From assembly GCF_015500095.1 (NCBI RefSeq), contig NZ_CP062983.1:1736001-1800000 (forward strand): 64,000 nucleotides of DNA. Direction: 5' to 3'. How positions within the stretch are numbered: the first letter of the stretch is position 1; each line of letters opens with the position of its first letter. This DNA comes from Phototrophicus methaneseepsis. Lineage in GTDB: Bacteria > Chloroflexota > Anaerolineae > Aggregatilineales > Phototrophicaceae. The position numbers and the translations under genes are program-made. Below the pieces are notes generated by a model. The model saw nothing but the letters and a program-made list of their open reading frames with translations, was not told the DNA's origin and ran no database searches. This document shows, one piece after another, positions 42,026 to 50,184 of this stretch.

Positions 42026-43081
42026 ATGATGCAAAACTTGTTGAAGACGGATAGGCAAGCCGCTGATTGGGGGATTCTCTTTGCAGTGGGCGTTTGTATA
42101 GCGATTATTGCTCTGGGCGGCTATCTAACGCAGTTCCCGCTGGCAACTGAAGACCCGACAGCGCCGGATATGTTCCTGGGCTTCTTCTACCAATGGCAGC
42201 TTGCCAATCCAACGATCCTATCGCGTTTGACGGCATGGGTGGCTTTTGCGGTGCACACCTTGTTGATCTGGATGACGATCTATTGGGCTGTAGAGAAATC
42301 GCCCCGCACGTATACGGACCGCCTCAAGCCTGTGAATTATGTCGCCCTGGGGATTAACGCCCTGTTCATCGTGCTGCATTATCTGCAAACGGCTGTCTTC
42401 TATGATGGGCTGGCGCAGGACGTCCCCAGTTGGACGGCCCAGTTCACGGTCATCATGATGCTGTTCATCATCATCGCTATTGAAAACCGGCGACGGGGCA
42501 TGTTCTTTGGCAAGAAGGTGCCGTTCCGTAAAGAGTTTTATCGCTGGCTGCGCGATTATCATGGTTACGCCTTTAGCTTTGCCGTGATCTATACCTTCTG
42601 GTTCCATCCGATGGTATTTACATGGGGGCACCTGGTCGGTTTTTTGCATGTGATGCTGGTGATGGTACAAGGATCGCTGATGTTCACGCGGATGCACCTC
42701 AACCGCAAGTGGATTCTTATTTTGGAGCTGCTGGTGCTGCCGCATTCCGCCATCATCGCCATGACGCAGGCCAATAGCCTGGCGTATATGTTCGTCTTTG
42801 GCTTTATGTCCATCTTCATTGTGACGCAGATGCACACCTTGCGTCTCAAAACATGGGTGAAGAACCTGATTTATCTGGGTTTTGTGGCGACGCTGCTGTA
42901 TGTCTACTTGTTCGTGCGGCAGCCCTACCAGATTAATGAGGTCATCCGCATCCCCTTGATTGATTACCTGATGATTTTCATGACCTATGGGCTGTGGTTA
43001 TTGTTTGCGCGCCTGACGGGCCGGGTGGACAGTTTGAGAGTGGAGGAGCCAGCTCCGCCGATGCCTGTAGCTGGGGACTGA
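42026..43081 (+). CDS. Polytopic membrane protein, unknown family
   Basis: A 351-residue protein with about nine hydrophobic helices, starting at ADWGILFAVGVCIAIIALGG. Loops are short; several histidines lie inside or next to helices (AFAVHTLLIWM, FIVLHYLQTAV, YGYAF-like YHGYAFSF, WFHPMVFTWGHLVGFLHV), which could bind haem or metal but may be chance. The tail after about residue 330 is Pro/Glu-rich. I do not recognise the family. ATG has AAGAAGGG upstream. It is a stand-alone gene; the next feature is a hairpin at 43110. Confidence 0.75.
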   Translation: MMQNLLKTDRQAADWGILFAVGVCIAIIALGGYLTQFPLATEDPTAPDMFLGFFYQWQLANPTILSRLTAWVAFAVHTLLIWMTIYWAVEKSPRTYTDRLKPVNYVALGINALFIVLHYLQTAVFYDGLAQDVPSWTAQFTVIMMLFIIIAIENRRRGMFFGKKVPFRKEFYRWLRDYHGYAFSFAVIYTFWFHPMVFTWGHLVGFLHVMLVMVQGSLMFTRMHLNRKWILILELLVLPHSAIIAMTQANSLAYMFVFGFMSIFIVTQMHTLRLKTWVKNLIYLGFVATLLYVYLFVRQPYQINEVIRIPLIDYLMIFMTYGLWLLFARLTGRVDSLRVEEPAPPMPVAGD

Positions 43082-43109
43082 GCCGGAATAGAAAAATGAA
43101 CCACACACG

Positions 43110-43146
43110 CCCCTTGCCACAGAGCGAATGCTTTGTGGCTTTGGGG
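43110..43146 (+). terminator. Hairpin after the polytopic membrane protein
   Basis: CCCC (43110-43113) plus GCCACAGAGC pairs with GCTTTGTGGC and GGGG (43143-43146) around GAAT. The stem is strong but no T-run follows, so it may be a weak terminator or an mRNA-stabilising hairpin. Confidence 0.45.
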
Positions 43147-43197
43147 TTATCCTAACCTGAGAGAGGCTTTTTCTGGTTGCTCACTGATGTGAACAGG

Positions 43198-43227
43198 CTA
43201 TGATGGGAGTATGTTTTTCCATCATAG
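43198..43227. promoter_or_regulatory. Perfect 9-bp inverted repeat before the DUF4062 gene
   Basis: CTATGATGG (43198-43206) and CCATCATAG (43219-43227) are perfect inverted repeats with a 12-nt spacer, ending 14 bp before the likely start at 43242. The spacing fits a repressor site or a leader hairpin that could hide the AGGA ribosome-binding site. Confidence 0.5.
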
Positions 43228-43241
43228 TTTAGGATATGGCG

Positions 43242-44501
43242 ATGCTAAAGCGCGTTTACATCAGTCTTTCTTATGGGTTAGAAATCGAAAATATTCAGGT
43301 TCAATTTGGCACAGCAGATACCATCTGGTATCTGCTTGGCGGGTATCATTCCCAAGCGCAGCCCCTATCTGTGATTGATTTTGACAAGATAAATGTCTTT
43401 GTGGGCATCTATGGGCCGAATTACGGGCCTGTTCCAGAAGGTGACACGGCTTCCATCACCGAACAGGAATACACACTCGCATCACAAAGTTATATCCCCA
43501 TGTTGATCTTCGCACAGCAACAGGCCCGCGAAACTGACGACGAGCGGCAATATGCTTTCCTACAATATGTCGCCCGCCATAATGTAATCAATCAGTTTAC
43601 GTCAGCAGAAGATTTATCCGCCAAATTGGCTCTGGCAATCAAGCAGCTTTTTAATCAGCAGGGGACTGTTGCGCGCGCCCAGGTAGCGCCACCGGAGCCG
43701 CCGATTATCACGCCAGAACCAAAGTTTGGCTCTCGCACCCGTTCAGCAGTACCGCCGCCAGCCCCCGCGCCTGCTGCACCTGCGCCGTCTCGCTCTGCTG
43801 AATTTGACGAATCAGACGAGATGGCCGCTTTGGAAGAACAGGGCGTTCTGCTTGGCGGGGAACTCGCCACACCGGATGACCCTTTTGAAGCGACAATTGA
43901 CCGGGCGCTGGCCCTGGCGAGCGATGACCTGGAGACGATTGTGCGGCGCGCTCTGGAACTACACGATGCACAGCGCCTTGTGCATGAGGAGAATTTGCCC
44001 GATGGCTGGCTCAAGGTCGATCCACTGTTTGGGCAGCCTTCGATGCGCAGCCAATTCCAGATGGATATCTTCATGGTGATGCCGTTTGAAGAGCCTTATA
44101 ACAGCATCTATCATGATCTCATTGTGCCGATTGCGAATGAACTCAACCTGGTGATTAAGCGCGGGGATGAATTCGCATCGCAGCGCGGCATTATCATCAG
44201 CGAAGTATGGGCCGCGATGAATGGCTGCCGTATGGTCATCGCGGATGCTTCTCTGCCGAATCCGAACGTCTACTATGAGCTTGGCATTGCCCATACGCTG
44301 GGCAAGCCGACCATCTTGCTGACGGATACAGAGGACTTCGACACGGTCCCGTTCGATATTCAGCATCTACGCTTTGTCAGCTATGAAAATTCGATTGAGG
44401 GTGGCAATAAGCTACGTGAGGATTTGCGCAAAAATATCTTGTGGCTGCTCAATGATCTGCAAGAGGCCGATGATACGGGCGGCAATGCTGATCAAACATA
44501 A
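43242..44501 (+). CDS. DUF4062 domain fused to a TIR-like/deoxyribosyltransferase-like domain
   Basis: A 419-residue two-domain cytoplasmic protein. The N-terminal domain (1-135) matches DUF4062: KRVYISLSYGLEIENIQ, the strand INVFVGIYGPNYGPVPEG and SITEQEYTLA. A Pro/Ala-rich linker (about 150-190) follows, then a helical stretch and a C-terminal Rossmann-like domain (about 275-405): DIFMVMPFEEPYNSIYHDLI, GCRMVIADASLPNPNVYYEL and GIAHTLGKPTILLTD. The Glu in YYELG is the position of the catalytic glutamate in related nucleotide hydrolases. DUF4062 proteins are often found with NTPase signalling or immune modules; no partner is next to it. The ATG at 43242 is preferred over 43236 because AGGA lies seven bases before it. 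Confidence 0.85.
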   Translation: MLKRVYISLSYGLEIENIQVQFGTADTIWYLLGGYHSQAQPLSVIDFDKINVFVGIYGPNYGPVPEGDTASITEQEYTLASQSYIPMLIFAQQQARETDDERQYAFLQYVARHNVINQFTSAEDLSAKLALAIKQLFNQQGTVARAQVAPPEPPIITPEPKFGSRTRSAVPPPAPAPAAPAPSRSAEFDESDEMAALEEQGVLLGGELATPDDPFEATIDRALALASDDLETIVRRALELHDAQRLVHEENLPDGWLKVDPLFGQPSMRSQFQMDIFMVMPFEEPYNSIYHDLIVPIANELNLVIKRGDEFASQRGIIISEVWAAMNGCRMVIADASLPNPNVYYELGIAHTLGKPTILLTDTEDFDTVPFDIQHLRFVSYENSIEGGNKLREDLRKNILWLLNDLQEADDTGGNADQT

Positions 44502-44525
44502 AAAGCCGGGTTAACCCGGCTTTTT
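44500..44525. terminator. Symmetrical terminator
   Basis: AAAAAGCCGGGTT and AACCCGGCTTTTT form a perfect palindrome that overlaps the TAA of the DUF4062/TIR-like gene and ends in a T-run. Being symmetrical it can stop the convergent gene at 44555 as well. Confidence 0.9.
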
Positions 44526-44554
44526 AACGAAGCAAACTGTATCATCTCGTCTGA

Positions 44555-45037
44555 TTATTCGTCGTCGGTGAGGTCGTCGGCCATGCCATCAATCTTATCC
44601 ATGAGGTCGTCGGCTTCTTCGCTGAGCCGATCCCCACGTTTTTCTGCTGTTTCTTGGGTGCGGTCGATGGCGGTATCAAGTTGTTTATGCAGGCGTTGAC
44701 CTGCCGATTCAAACCCGGCCTGAATATCCTTAAAGGCGGCTTCCATCTCTGTGAAGAAATCTTTGGCGGCGTCTTTTGCATCGGGTGTGGCATCCGAAGG
44801 GGTATCCGATGGCTTGGGGGTTTGCTTGTTGACTGTCGCCTGGAGTTCATCAACCGCTTGCATGAACTGCGTTTTTGCTTCTTCCCCGGCTTGATTGGCA
44901 CGATCCATAAACTGATCCAGATCAATGCCCCATTCCTTGAGGGTGCCCTTTAATTCTTCGCCTTTGGCACGCAGATCCTGGACAAACTTATCTTCCTGAC
45001 GTGGACCTTTTGGTGGAATCTGTTGTTCATCACTCAT
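44555..45037 (-). CDS. Acidic helical protein, probable coiled coil
   Basis: A 160-residue charged protein without hydrophobic segments. It is nearly all helix-forming, with regular hydrophobic spacing: QDLRAKGEELKGTLKEWGID, ANQAGEEAKTQFMQAVDELQ and RTQETAEKRGDRLSEEADDL. A short Thr/Pro/Asp linker (about residues 75-92) separates two helical halves. The ends are acidic. The pattern recalls phasin-like or late-embryogenesis-like proteins, but no family motif is seen. GGAG precedes the ATG. It converges on the DUF4062 gene across one terminator. Confidence 0.7.
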   Translation of the reverse strand: MSDEQQIPPKGPRQEDKFVQDLRAKGEELKGTLKEWGIDLDQFMDRANQAGEEAKTQFMQAVDELQATVNKQTPKPSDTPSDATPDAKDAAKDFFTEMEAAFKDIQAGFESAGQRLHKQLDTAIDRTQETAEKRGDRLSEEADDLMDKIDGMADDLTDDE

Positions 45038-45206
45038 GTGCGGTACACTCCGGTGATTATAGATGTTGTGGGTTAATCAGATTGTAAACGATGCCAGTTC
45101 CCCTGCCAAGCTGTGACCAACCTGCTTAAAAACCCCTCATAAATCACGAAAGACTCTAGCTGTTCACATTGTCAAACGCATAATCACATACATAGAAAGA
45201 TACGTC

Positions 45207-45704
45207 ATGATCTCTTCAAAACAGCTAACCGATATTCGTCAACGTCAAGTTGGGTTGATGCAAAAAACGCTCCAACTCTGGCAGAATGTCATCTCACAGG
45301 TGACGCAAGAAGAAGCCACAACCTATCGCGATGGTCCGGATGGCTGGACCGTCCTGGAAGTGCTGGGTCATATACGTGATTTCGATGGGTTTTTCCTGGG
45401 GCGTGCCAAGATGATGTTGGAACAGGACATGCCCCAACTGCCGCGTTATGATCACGAAGCGATTGCCATCGAGCAAGCTTATAATAAACAGGACTTGCAG
45501 ACTGTCATTGCAGAACTGACTGCTTCGCGCGAGGCGTTCATTGCTTTCTTCCAGGGCCTGGATGATGAACAATGGGAACGTGCTGGCATTCACCCGGAAC
45601 GCGGCGAATTTAATATGCTGGACGCAGCTATACAGGTTGGCGGCCATGATGTCAATCATCTGGAGCAGGTGACGCGTATCCTCAAGCAGCGCGAGGAAAA
45701 ATAG
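45207..45704 (+). CDS. DinB family protein
   Basis: A 165-residue four-helix-bundle protein of the DinB/YfiT-like superfamily. The three metal-binding histidines are visible: His in TVLEVLGHIRDFDGFFLGR (about residue 54) and the pair in VGGHDVNHLEQV (HxxxH, about 150 and 154). In such proteins a divalent metal serves thiol-dependent transferase or hydrolase reactions, and members are often induced by stress or damage; the substrate here is unknown. The ATG lies after a weak AGAAAG. The next gene is the HAD phosphatase, 55 bp downstream on the same strand. Confidence 0.88.
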   Translation: MISSKQLTDIRQRQVGLMQKTLQLWQNVISQVTQEEATTYRDGPDGWTVLEVLGHIRDFDGFFLGRAKMMLEQDMPQLPRYDHEAIAIEQAYNKQDLQTVIAELTASREAFIAFFQGLDDEQWERAGIHPERGEFNMLDAAIQVGGHDVNHLEQVTRILKQREEK

Positions 45705-45759
45705 CCTGAAAGTGGCCTGAAAGTAGTTTGATAATCGTATTGCAGAAGGACTGTCATAT

Positions 45760-46416
45760 ATGCCTATACAAGCGGTGATCTTCGACATGGATGGGGTTTT
45801 GGTCGATAGCGAAGTGTACTGGTCACAATCGCGTGTGGAATTTGCTCAATCACGCGGTAAGCAGTGGACGGATGAAGATCAGCGTTTGGCGATGGGCCGC
45901 AGTACGGTCGAGTGGGCGATGGTGATGCAGCAGCGTCTGGGACTGACGATGCCTGTGGATGCGATCATCAGCGAGATGAAAGAGCGCGTCATCGCCCATT
46001 ATGCGAGCCGGATGCCGACGCGCCCTGGCGCGCTTGAAGCTGTTCATGAGATGGCGGCGCACTATCGCTGTGGGCTGGCTTCTGGCTCACCGACGGAAAT
46101 TATCAAAGCCGTCCTTGAAATTACAGGGCTGGACCAGGTATTTGAGGTGGTCGTCTATGGGGATGATGTGCCGCTTGGCAAGCCCGCGCCAGATATTTAC
46201 CTTGAAGCTTTGCAGCAAATGGGCGCGGATGCCGCCGTCAGTGTCGGTATTGAAGATTCCGCCAATGGCATCCGCGCCTTAAAAGCCGCAGGTATGGCCG
46301 CTATTGCGGCCCCTAGCCCTGCCTTCCCCCTGCCTGATGATATCCTGGCGCTTTGCGATGCCCGTATTGATAGCCTGGAAGATCTTACTCTGGCGCTGGT
46401 GCAGGGACTGCGCTAA
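45760..46416 (+). CDS. HAD family phosphatase, beta-phosphoglucomutase-like
   Basis: A 218-residue haloacid-dehalogenase hydrolase. Motif I is IFDMDGVLVDSE (nucleophile and general-acid Asp at about residues 9 and 11); motif II is the Ser in CGLASGSPTEI; motif III is Lys in PLGKPAPDIYLEAL; motif IV is VGIEDSANGIRAL. The helical cap between residues 15 and 85 places it with beta-phosphoglucomutase and sugar-phosphatase relatives. AAGGA precedes the ATG. It is followed after 137 bp by the DeoR gene and the rhamnulose genes, so it may act on a sugar phosphate from that pathway. Confidence 0.92.
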   Translation: MPIQAVIFDMDGVLVDSEVYWSQSRVEFAQSRGKQWTDEDQRLAMGRSTVEWAMVMQQRLGLTMPVDAIISEMKERVIAHYASRMPTRPGALEAVHEMAAHYRCGLASGSPTEIIKAVLEITGLDQVFEVVVYGDDVPLGKPAPDIYLEALQQMGADAAVSVGIEDSANGIRALKAAGMAAIAAPSPAFPLPDDILALCDARIDSLEDLTLALVQGLR

Positions 46417-46465
46417 GCCACACCCCTGCCATACCCCAACTTTCCGATTGTCGTTTATACTAAAG

Positions 46466-46491
46466 GCGAAACGTGTTTCAATTTGTTTCGC
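46466..46491. promoter_or_regulatory. DeoR-like operator upstream of the regulator
   Basis: GCGAAAC (46466-46472) and GTTTCGC (46485-46491) form a perfect inverted repeat with a 12-nt spacer. TTTCGCTT recurs at 46486 and 46514. Spaced TTTCG words are typical of DeoR/GlpR sites, and a related word lies before the kinase gene, so autoregulation is likely. Confidence 0.5.
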
Positions 46492-46553
46492 TTGGTTCAT
46501 TTTATTTACTTTATTTCGCTTATGATGATCCCATCCTAATTGGACAGCCGTAT

Positions 46554-47333
46554 ATGTCAGATTCTCTCTTTTTGGAAGAACGCCGCCGCTTAATTCTGGA
46601 ACAACTGCGTGACAGGGGGCGCGTCTTCGTCAATGACCTCAGCCGCCAAATGAACGTCAGCGCGGTGACGATCCGCCAGGATTTGCGTGCCCTGGAGGCC
46701 GATGGCTTGTTGGCGCGGACGCATGGTGGCGCTGTCCAACCGGCGCGCCTGGGTGCGGAACAGCCGGAACTCTCTTTTGACATCCGGCGGACGCAAAACC
46801 AGGAAGAGAAGGACGCCCTGGGCCGGGCGGCAGCGCAGATGGTTGAACCAGGGTATGCGATTGCGTTGGATGCCAGTACGACAGTTTGCAGCATTGTGCC
46901 CTATCTGGCACATCTCGATAGCCTGACCATTGTGACCAATAATCTGCTGGTGGCGGAAATGGTGCTGCCGTATCCGCGCATTCGTGTGTTGATGCCGGGG
47001 GGCCGTATGCGGCGGGATTCGTTCTCGCTGGTGGGGCTGCCACAGAGCTTGCCGGATATTAACCTGAACATCGGCTTTATGAGCGCCTGGGGCATCACAC
47101 CACAAAATGGCCTGACAGAAGTCAGCGAGGATGAAATGACCATGAAGCAGGCTCTGCTAGCGCGCAGCCTGCGTAAGGTCGTTCTCGTGGATAGCAGCAA
47201 GTGGGGGCAGGTCGCGCCTTATACCTATGCACGTGCCAGTGATGTGGATATCATCCTCACAACAGGCCGGACGCCTGCTGTGGCGCGTCATGCGCTTCAT
47301 GAGGGCCATATCCAGGTGGTGCCTGTTGCATAA
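46554..47333 (+). CDS. DeoR/GlpR family transcriptional regulator
   Basis: A 259-residue regulator. The N-terminal DeoR helix-turn-helix (about 5-60) reads EERRRLILEQLRDRGRVFVN and SRQMNVSAVTIRQDLRALEA, followed by the family link GLLARTHGGAV. The C-terminal sensor domain (about 75-235) has the sugar-phosphate-isomerase-like fold, with AIALDASTTVCSIVPYL, TIVTNNLLVAEMVL and VDSSKWGQVAPYTYA. It should respond to a phosphorylated sugar intermediate and control the rhamnulokinase and aldolase genes that follow. I chose the ATG at 46554, where family homology starts; an ATG-like codon at 46473 lies inside the operator-like region. Confidence 0.9.
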   Translation: MSDSLFLEERRRLILEQLRDRGRVFVNDLSRQMNVSAVTIRQDLRALEADGLLARTHGGAVQPARLGAEQPELSFDIRRTQNQEEKDALGRAAAQMVEPGYAIALDASTTVCSIVPYLAHLDSLTIVTNNLLVAEMVLPYPRIRVLMPGGRMRRDSFSLVGLPQSLPDINLNIGFMSAWGITPQNGLTEVSEDEMTMKQALLARSLRKVVLVDSSKWGQVAPYTYARASDVDIILTTGRTPAVARHALHEGHIQVVPVA

Positions 47334-47356
47334 CGGGTGCCTTCCGACTGCCCAAG

Positions 47357-47385
47357 TTGACAGACATCGCTAAAGGGGTTACTAT
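47357..47385 (+). promoter_or_regulatory. Sigma-70 promoter of the kinase-aldolase operon
   Basis: TTGACA (47357-47362), a 17-bp spacer and TACTAT (47380-47385) form a near-consensus promoter with a start expected near 47392. A DeoR-like site lies directly at that point. The leader to the kinase start is about 220 nt. Confidence 0.7.
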
Positions 47386-47392
47386 TCGATCT

Positions 47393-47407
47393 GAAACAAA
47401 ACGAAAG
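47393..47407. promoter_or_regulatory. DeoR-like operator at the kinase promoter
   Basis: GAAACAAAACGAAAG (47393-47407) stands over the expected transcription start and resembles, on the opposite strand, the TTTCG/GTTTC words before the DeoR gene. A repressor bound here would block the promoter. Confidence 0.45.
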
Positions 47408-47611
47408 CAATCATAAGTAAATTGAAGTTTGCCGTTCGTCGGTGATTCTTCGGTTTTAAGTGTTGTTTTGCGTGTTCCGGCCTTTGAATTATTTTTTGAA
47501 CAGGTTTTATTCGATGCCTCAACTATTTGTTTTTGGCTCAAGTAGCCCCATCTGCTCCGTTTCAACACAAGGCGCATGGACGCATGGTGCTCATTCCCTG
47601 GGGGTGGCACG

Positions 47612-49063
47612 ATGACGGAAAAATACGTCCTGGCTGTAGACCTGGGTGCGGAATCCGGCAGGGTCATGTGTGCCGGGTTCGATGGTCAGCGGATTGAAAT
47701 GACGGAAGTTCACCGCTTTTCCAATACGCCCGTATATGCCAACGGCACGCTGTATTGGGATGCTTTGCGCCTCTGGCACAATATTCAGTTAGGCATTCGT
47801 CAGGCTGCCGCTGAGCACGAAATCGCTTCCATTGGTGTAGATTCCTGGGGTGTGAACCCGATCCTGTTGGATAACAACGGACATTTGCTCTCAAACCCGG
47901 TCCATTACCGTGATAACCGTACAGATGGGGCCATGTCATGGGTCTTTGAGCGTATGCAGCGCCGTGAAGTCTACGAGCGTACAGGCATTCAGTTCATGCA
48001 GATGAACGGCCTCTATCAGCTTGCCAGCATGGTCCGTGATAACAGCTCTCAACTGAAGGCTGTGGGAACGCTGCTTTCGATCTGCGATCTGTTCAATTAC
48101 TGGCTAACGGGCACCAAAAAAGCTGAGTTCACCATGGCGACGACCATGCAGCTATGTGACCCGCGCACCAAAGATTGGGACCGCGCTCTGTTTGAGGCGA
48201 TTGGCTTCCCTCTGGATACCCTAGTGCCGATTGTGGAACCAGGTGAACCGATTGGTACGTATGAAGGCATCCCTGTCATTGCCTCCGCGGGCCATGATAC
48301 TGGCGCGGCTGTGGTTGGCATCCCGACGACGACGCAGGAATACGCTTACCTGAGCAGTGGCACATGGAGCCTGTTGGGGCTGGAACTCGATCATCCTGTG
48401 ATTAACGATGCTGCTTATGAAGCGAACCTCACAAACGAAGGCGGCTATGCTGGGACAATCCGCCTGTTGAAGAACATCATGGGCTTGTGGATCGCGCAGC
48501 AGTGCCGTAATACCTGGGCTGAGGCAGGGCGCGATTACTCTTATGATGATCTGGTTCGGTTGGCCCAGAGCGCTACGCCGTTCCAGGCATTCGTGGACCC
48601 GGATGTTGATGACTTCTTCCATGTGGGCGATATGCCGGAGAAAATCCGCGCGTATTGCCGCCGAACCGGGCAGATGCCTCCGGAAAGCGACGCTCAGATG
48701 ATCCGTACAGTGTACGAGAGCCTTGCGCTAAAGTATCGTCTGGTGTTGGAACACCTGATTGCGGTATCCGGGCAATCTGTTGAACGGCTGCATGTCATCG
48801 GCGGCGGGACGAATAATGCCTTGCTATGCCAGATGACGGCGAATGCGATTGATCGCCCTGTGATTGCTGGCCCGGCAGAGGCGACGGCACTTGGTAACGC
48901 GGTGGTGCAGTTGATTGCCCAGGGTGAACTGGCGAATCTGGCTGAGGCGCGCGCGATGCTGGCGGAAAGTATTGATACGGTGACGTATGAGCCCCAGGAC
49001 AGCGCGCTCTGGATTGAACAAGCCGGACGCTTAAGTGAGCAGGTAGCCGCAACTCAGCAGTGA
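47612..49063 (+). CDS. rhaB: Rhamnulokinase (FGGY family)
   Basis: A 483-residue sugar kinase that phosphorylates L-rhamnulose (or a closely related ketose) with ATP. FGGY signatures are the N-terminal AVDLGAESGRVM (ATP site), IGVDSWGVNPILL, the NPVHYRDNRTDG segment, STG-like YAYLSSGTWSLLGLEL near 245-260 and the C-terminal HVIGGGTNNALLCQMTANAI. These match rhamnulokinase more closely than xylulokinase or glycerol kinase. Start 47612 is preceded by GGGGGTGG. It is controlled by a sigma-70 promoter and a DeoR-like site, and the aldolase gene follows 59 bp downstream. An isomerase gene is not in this window. Confidence 0.93.
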   Translation: MTEKYVLAVDLGAESGRVMCAGFDGQRIEMTEVHRFSNTPVYANGTLYWDALRLWHNIQLGIRQAAAEHEIASIGVDSWGVNPILLDNNGHLLSNPVHYRDNRTDGAMSWVFERMQRREVYERTGIQFMQMNGLYQLASMVRDNSSQLKAVGTLLSICDLFNYWLTGTKKAEFTMATTMQLCDPRTKDWDRALFEAIGFPLDTLVPIVEPGEPIGTYEGIPVIASAGHDTGAAVVGIPTTTQEYAYLSSGTWSLLGLELDHPVINDAAYEANLTNEGGYAGTIRLLKNIMGLWIAQQCRNTWAEAGRDYSYDDLVRLAQSATPFQAFVDPDVDDFFHVGDMPEKIRAYCRRTGQMPPESDAQMIRTVYESLALKYRLVLEHLIAVSGQSVERLHVIGGGTNNALLCQMTANAIDRPVIAGPAEATALGNAVVQLIAQGELANLAEARAMLAESIDTVTYEPQDSALWIEQAGRLSEQVAATQQ

Positions 49064-49122
49064 GTGCCCTACAGGGTGGCGTCGCTGCTTAAGTGATTAT
49101 TTAAGATGAATTTGAGGCTGTG

Positions 49123-49893
49123 ATGCCATCTCCTACAAGCCAGCAAGATAAGCTCGATGCGCTGTTGCAGATGACGCGCACATTGGGCGAGCCACATCGT
49201 GAGTACGTCATTATTGGCGAAGGAAATACATCCTGCCGTATTGATGCGGACGCGTTCTATATCAAGGCCAGTGGTCAACAGATGGTCAATATCGGCGCTG
49301 AGGGCTTCGTCGCGGTACAGTTTGCGCCCGTACTGGCGCTGCTGGACGACCCGCCAGCGACCTACAGCGAGGCCAAGCGTATCTCCAATGATGCCCGTGT
49401 GGATCGCTCCGTCAGTGTGGTGCCCTCTGTTGAGGTGAGCTTCCATGCGATGCTGCTGCACGAGTGCGATGCACAGATTATCGGCCATACGCACCCTATC
49501 GCTGTGAACCGGCTACTATGCAGCAATCATGCGGAAGCCTTCGCAAAAAATCGTACATGCCCTGATGAGGTGGTACTCTGTGGGCCGGAATCGGTCTTTG
49601 TGCCTTATGTAGACCCTGGTTTGCCGCTGGCGATCATCATGCGGGACAAGGTGCGCGCCTATATGGCCGCCTATGATGAAGCCCCCAAGGTGATCTTGCT
49701 CGCAAATCACGGCATGATTGCGATTGGGCAGACACCAACTGAAGTGCTGAACATCACGGCCATGTGCGTCAAAGCGGCGCATATCCTGATGGGCGCTTAT
49801 GCTGTCGGTGAACCTGTCTTTTTACCCCGCGAAGAAATTTTGCACATCTACAAACGCCCCGATGAAATCTACCGCCGTAATCAATTTGTGTAG
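49123..49893 (+). CDS. Class II aldolase, fuculose/rhamnulose-1-phosphate type
   Basis: A 256-residue zinc-dependent class II aldolase/adducin-family enzyme that should split a deoxyketose 1-phosphate into dihydroxyacetone phosphate and lactaldehyde. The catalytic Glu is in VPSVEVSFHAMLLH (about residue 108) and the zinc ligands are in IIGHTHPIAVNRLL and LANHGMIAIGQ. The N-terminal YVIIGEGNTSCRIDADAFYIKASG is typical of the family. The ATG at 49123 follows GAGG; a GTG three bases earlier is the alternative. It follows the kinase and is probably in the same operon. Its stop codon lies inside the inverted repeat of the next, toxin-antitoxin, unit. Confidence 0.9.
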   Translation: MPSPTSQQDKLDALLQMTRTLGEPHREYVIIGEGNTSCRIDADAFYIKASGQQMVNIGAEGFVAVQFAPVLALLDDPPATYSEAKRISNDARVDRSVSVVPSVEVSFHAMLLHECDAQIIGHTHPIAVNRLLCSNHAEAFAKNRTCPDEVVLCGPESVFVPYVDPGLPLAIIMRDKVRAYMAAYDEAPKVILLANHGMIAIGQTPTEVLNITAMCVKAAHILMGAYAVGEPVFLPREEILHIYKRPDEIYRRNQFV

Positions 49894-49921
49894 CATGATG
49901 TGCTAAAATAGAATCATGCTA
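49891..49921. promoter_or_regulatory. Inverted repeat in the toxin-antitoxin promoter
   Basis: TAGCATGAT (49891-49899) and ATCATGCTA (49913-49921) are perfect 9-bp inverted repeats around a TGCTAAAAT extended -10-like box. Toxin-antitoxin units are commonly repressed by their own antitoxin at such sites. Confidence 0.6.
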
Positions 49922-49965
49922 TAGCATCACTCCGATGAACGCCCGCTGGATAAAGGGGGGGCATT

Positions 49966-50184
49966 GTGTCTGTTCAAGACTTGATTCAACAAGCACAAAC
50001 GCTTTCTGTGAATGAGCGTAAACAACTTATGAAAGCCCTTGTTGATATGTTTGAATCGGATAGTGCTCAAATACAAAAGCGCCGTCTGAGGGACTTCAAA
50101 GGCGTAGCCGCTCATTTATATGACGGAACTGATGCGCAGGGTTATGTAAATCAGCTTCGCGATGAGTGGGACGATCATTCGTGA
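49966..50184 (+). CDS. Small antitoxin-like protein of a VapBC-like pair
   Basis: A 72-residue protein starting at a GTG preceded by a G-rich Shine-Dalgarno run. The first half is a helix-rich segment, VQDLIQQAQTLSVNERKQLM, common to small antitoxin-type proteins; the second half is acidic and charged and would wrap the toxin. It is not a recognisable AbrB, RHH or Phd protein. Its stop overlaps the PIN-domain gene by 4 bases (GTGA), which means translational coupling. The inverted repeat upstream fits autoregulation. Assignment rests mainly on the position before the PIN gene. Confidence 0.7.
   Translation: MSVQDLIQQAQTLSVNERKQLMKALVDMFESDSAQIQKRRLRDFKGVAAHLYDGTDAQGYVNQLRDEWDDHS

Noticed and set aside
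42218-42835. A 205-codon His-rich minus-strand frame
   Set aside because: It is antisense to the polytopic membrane protein gene.
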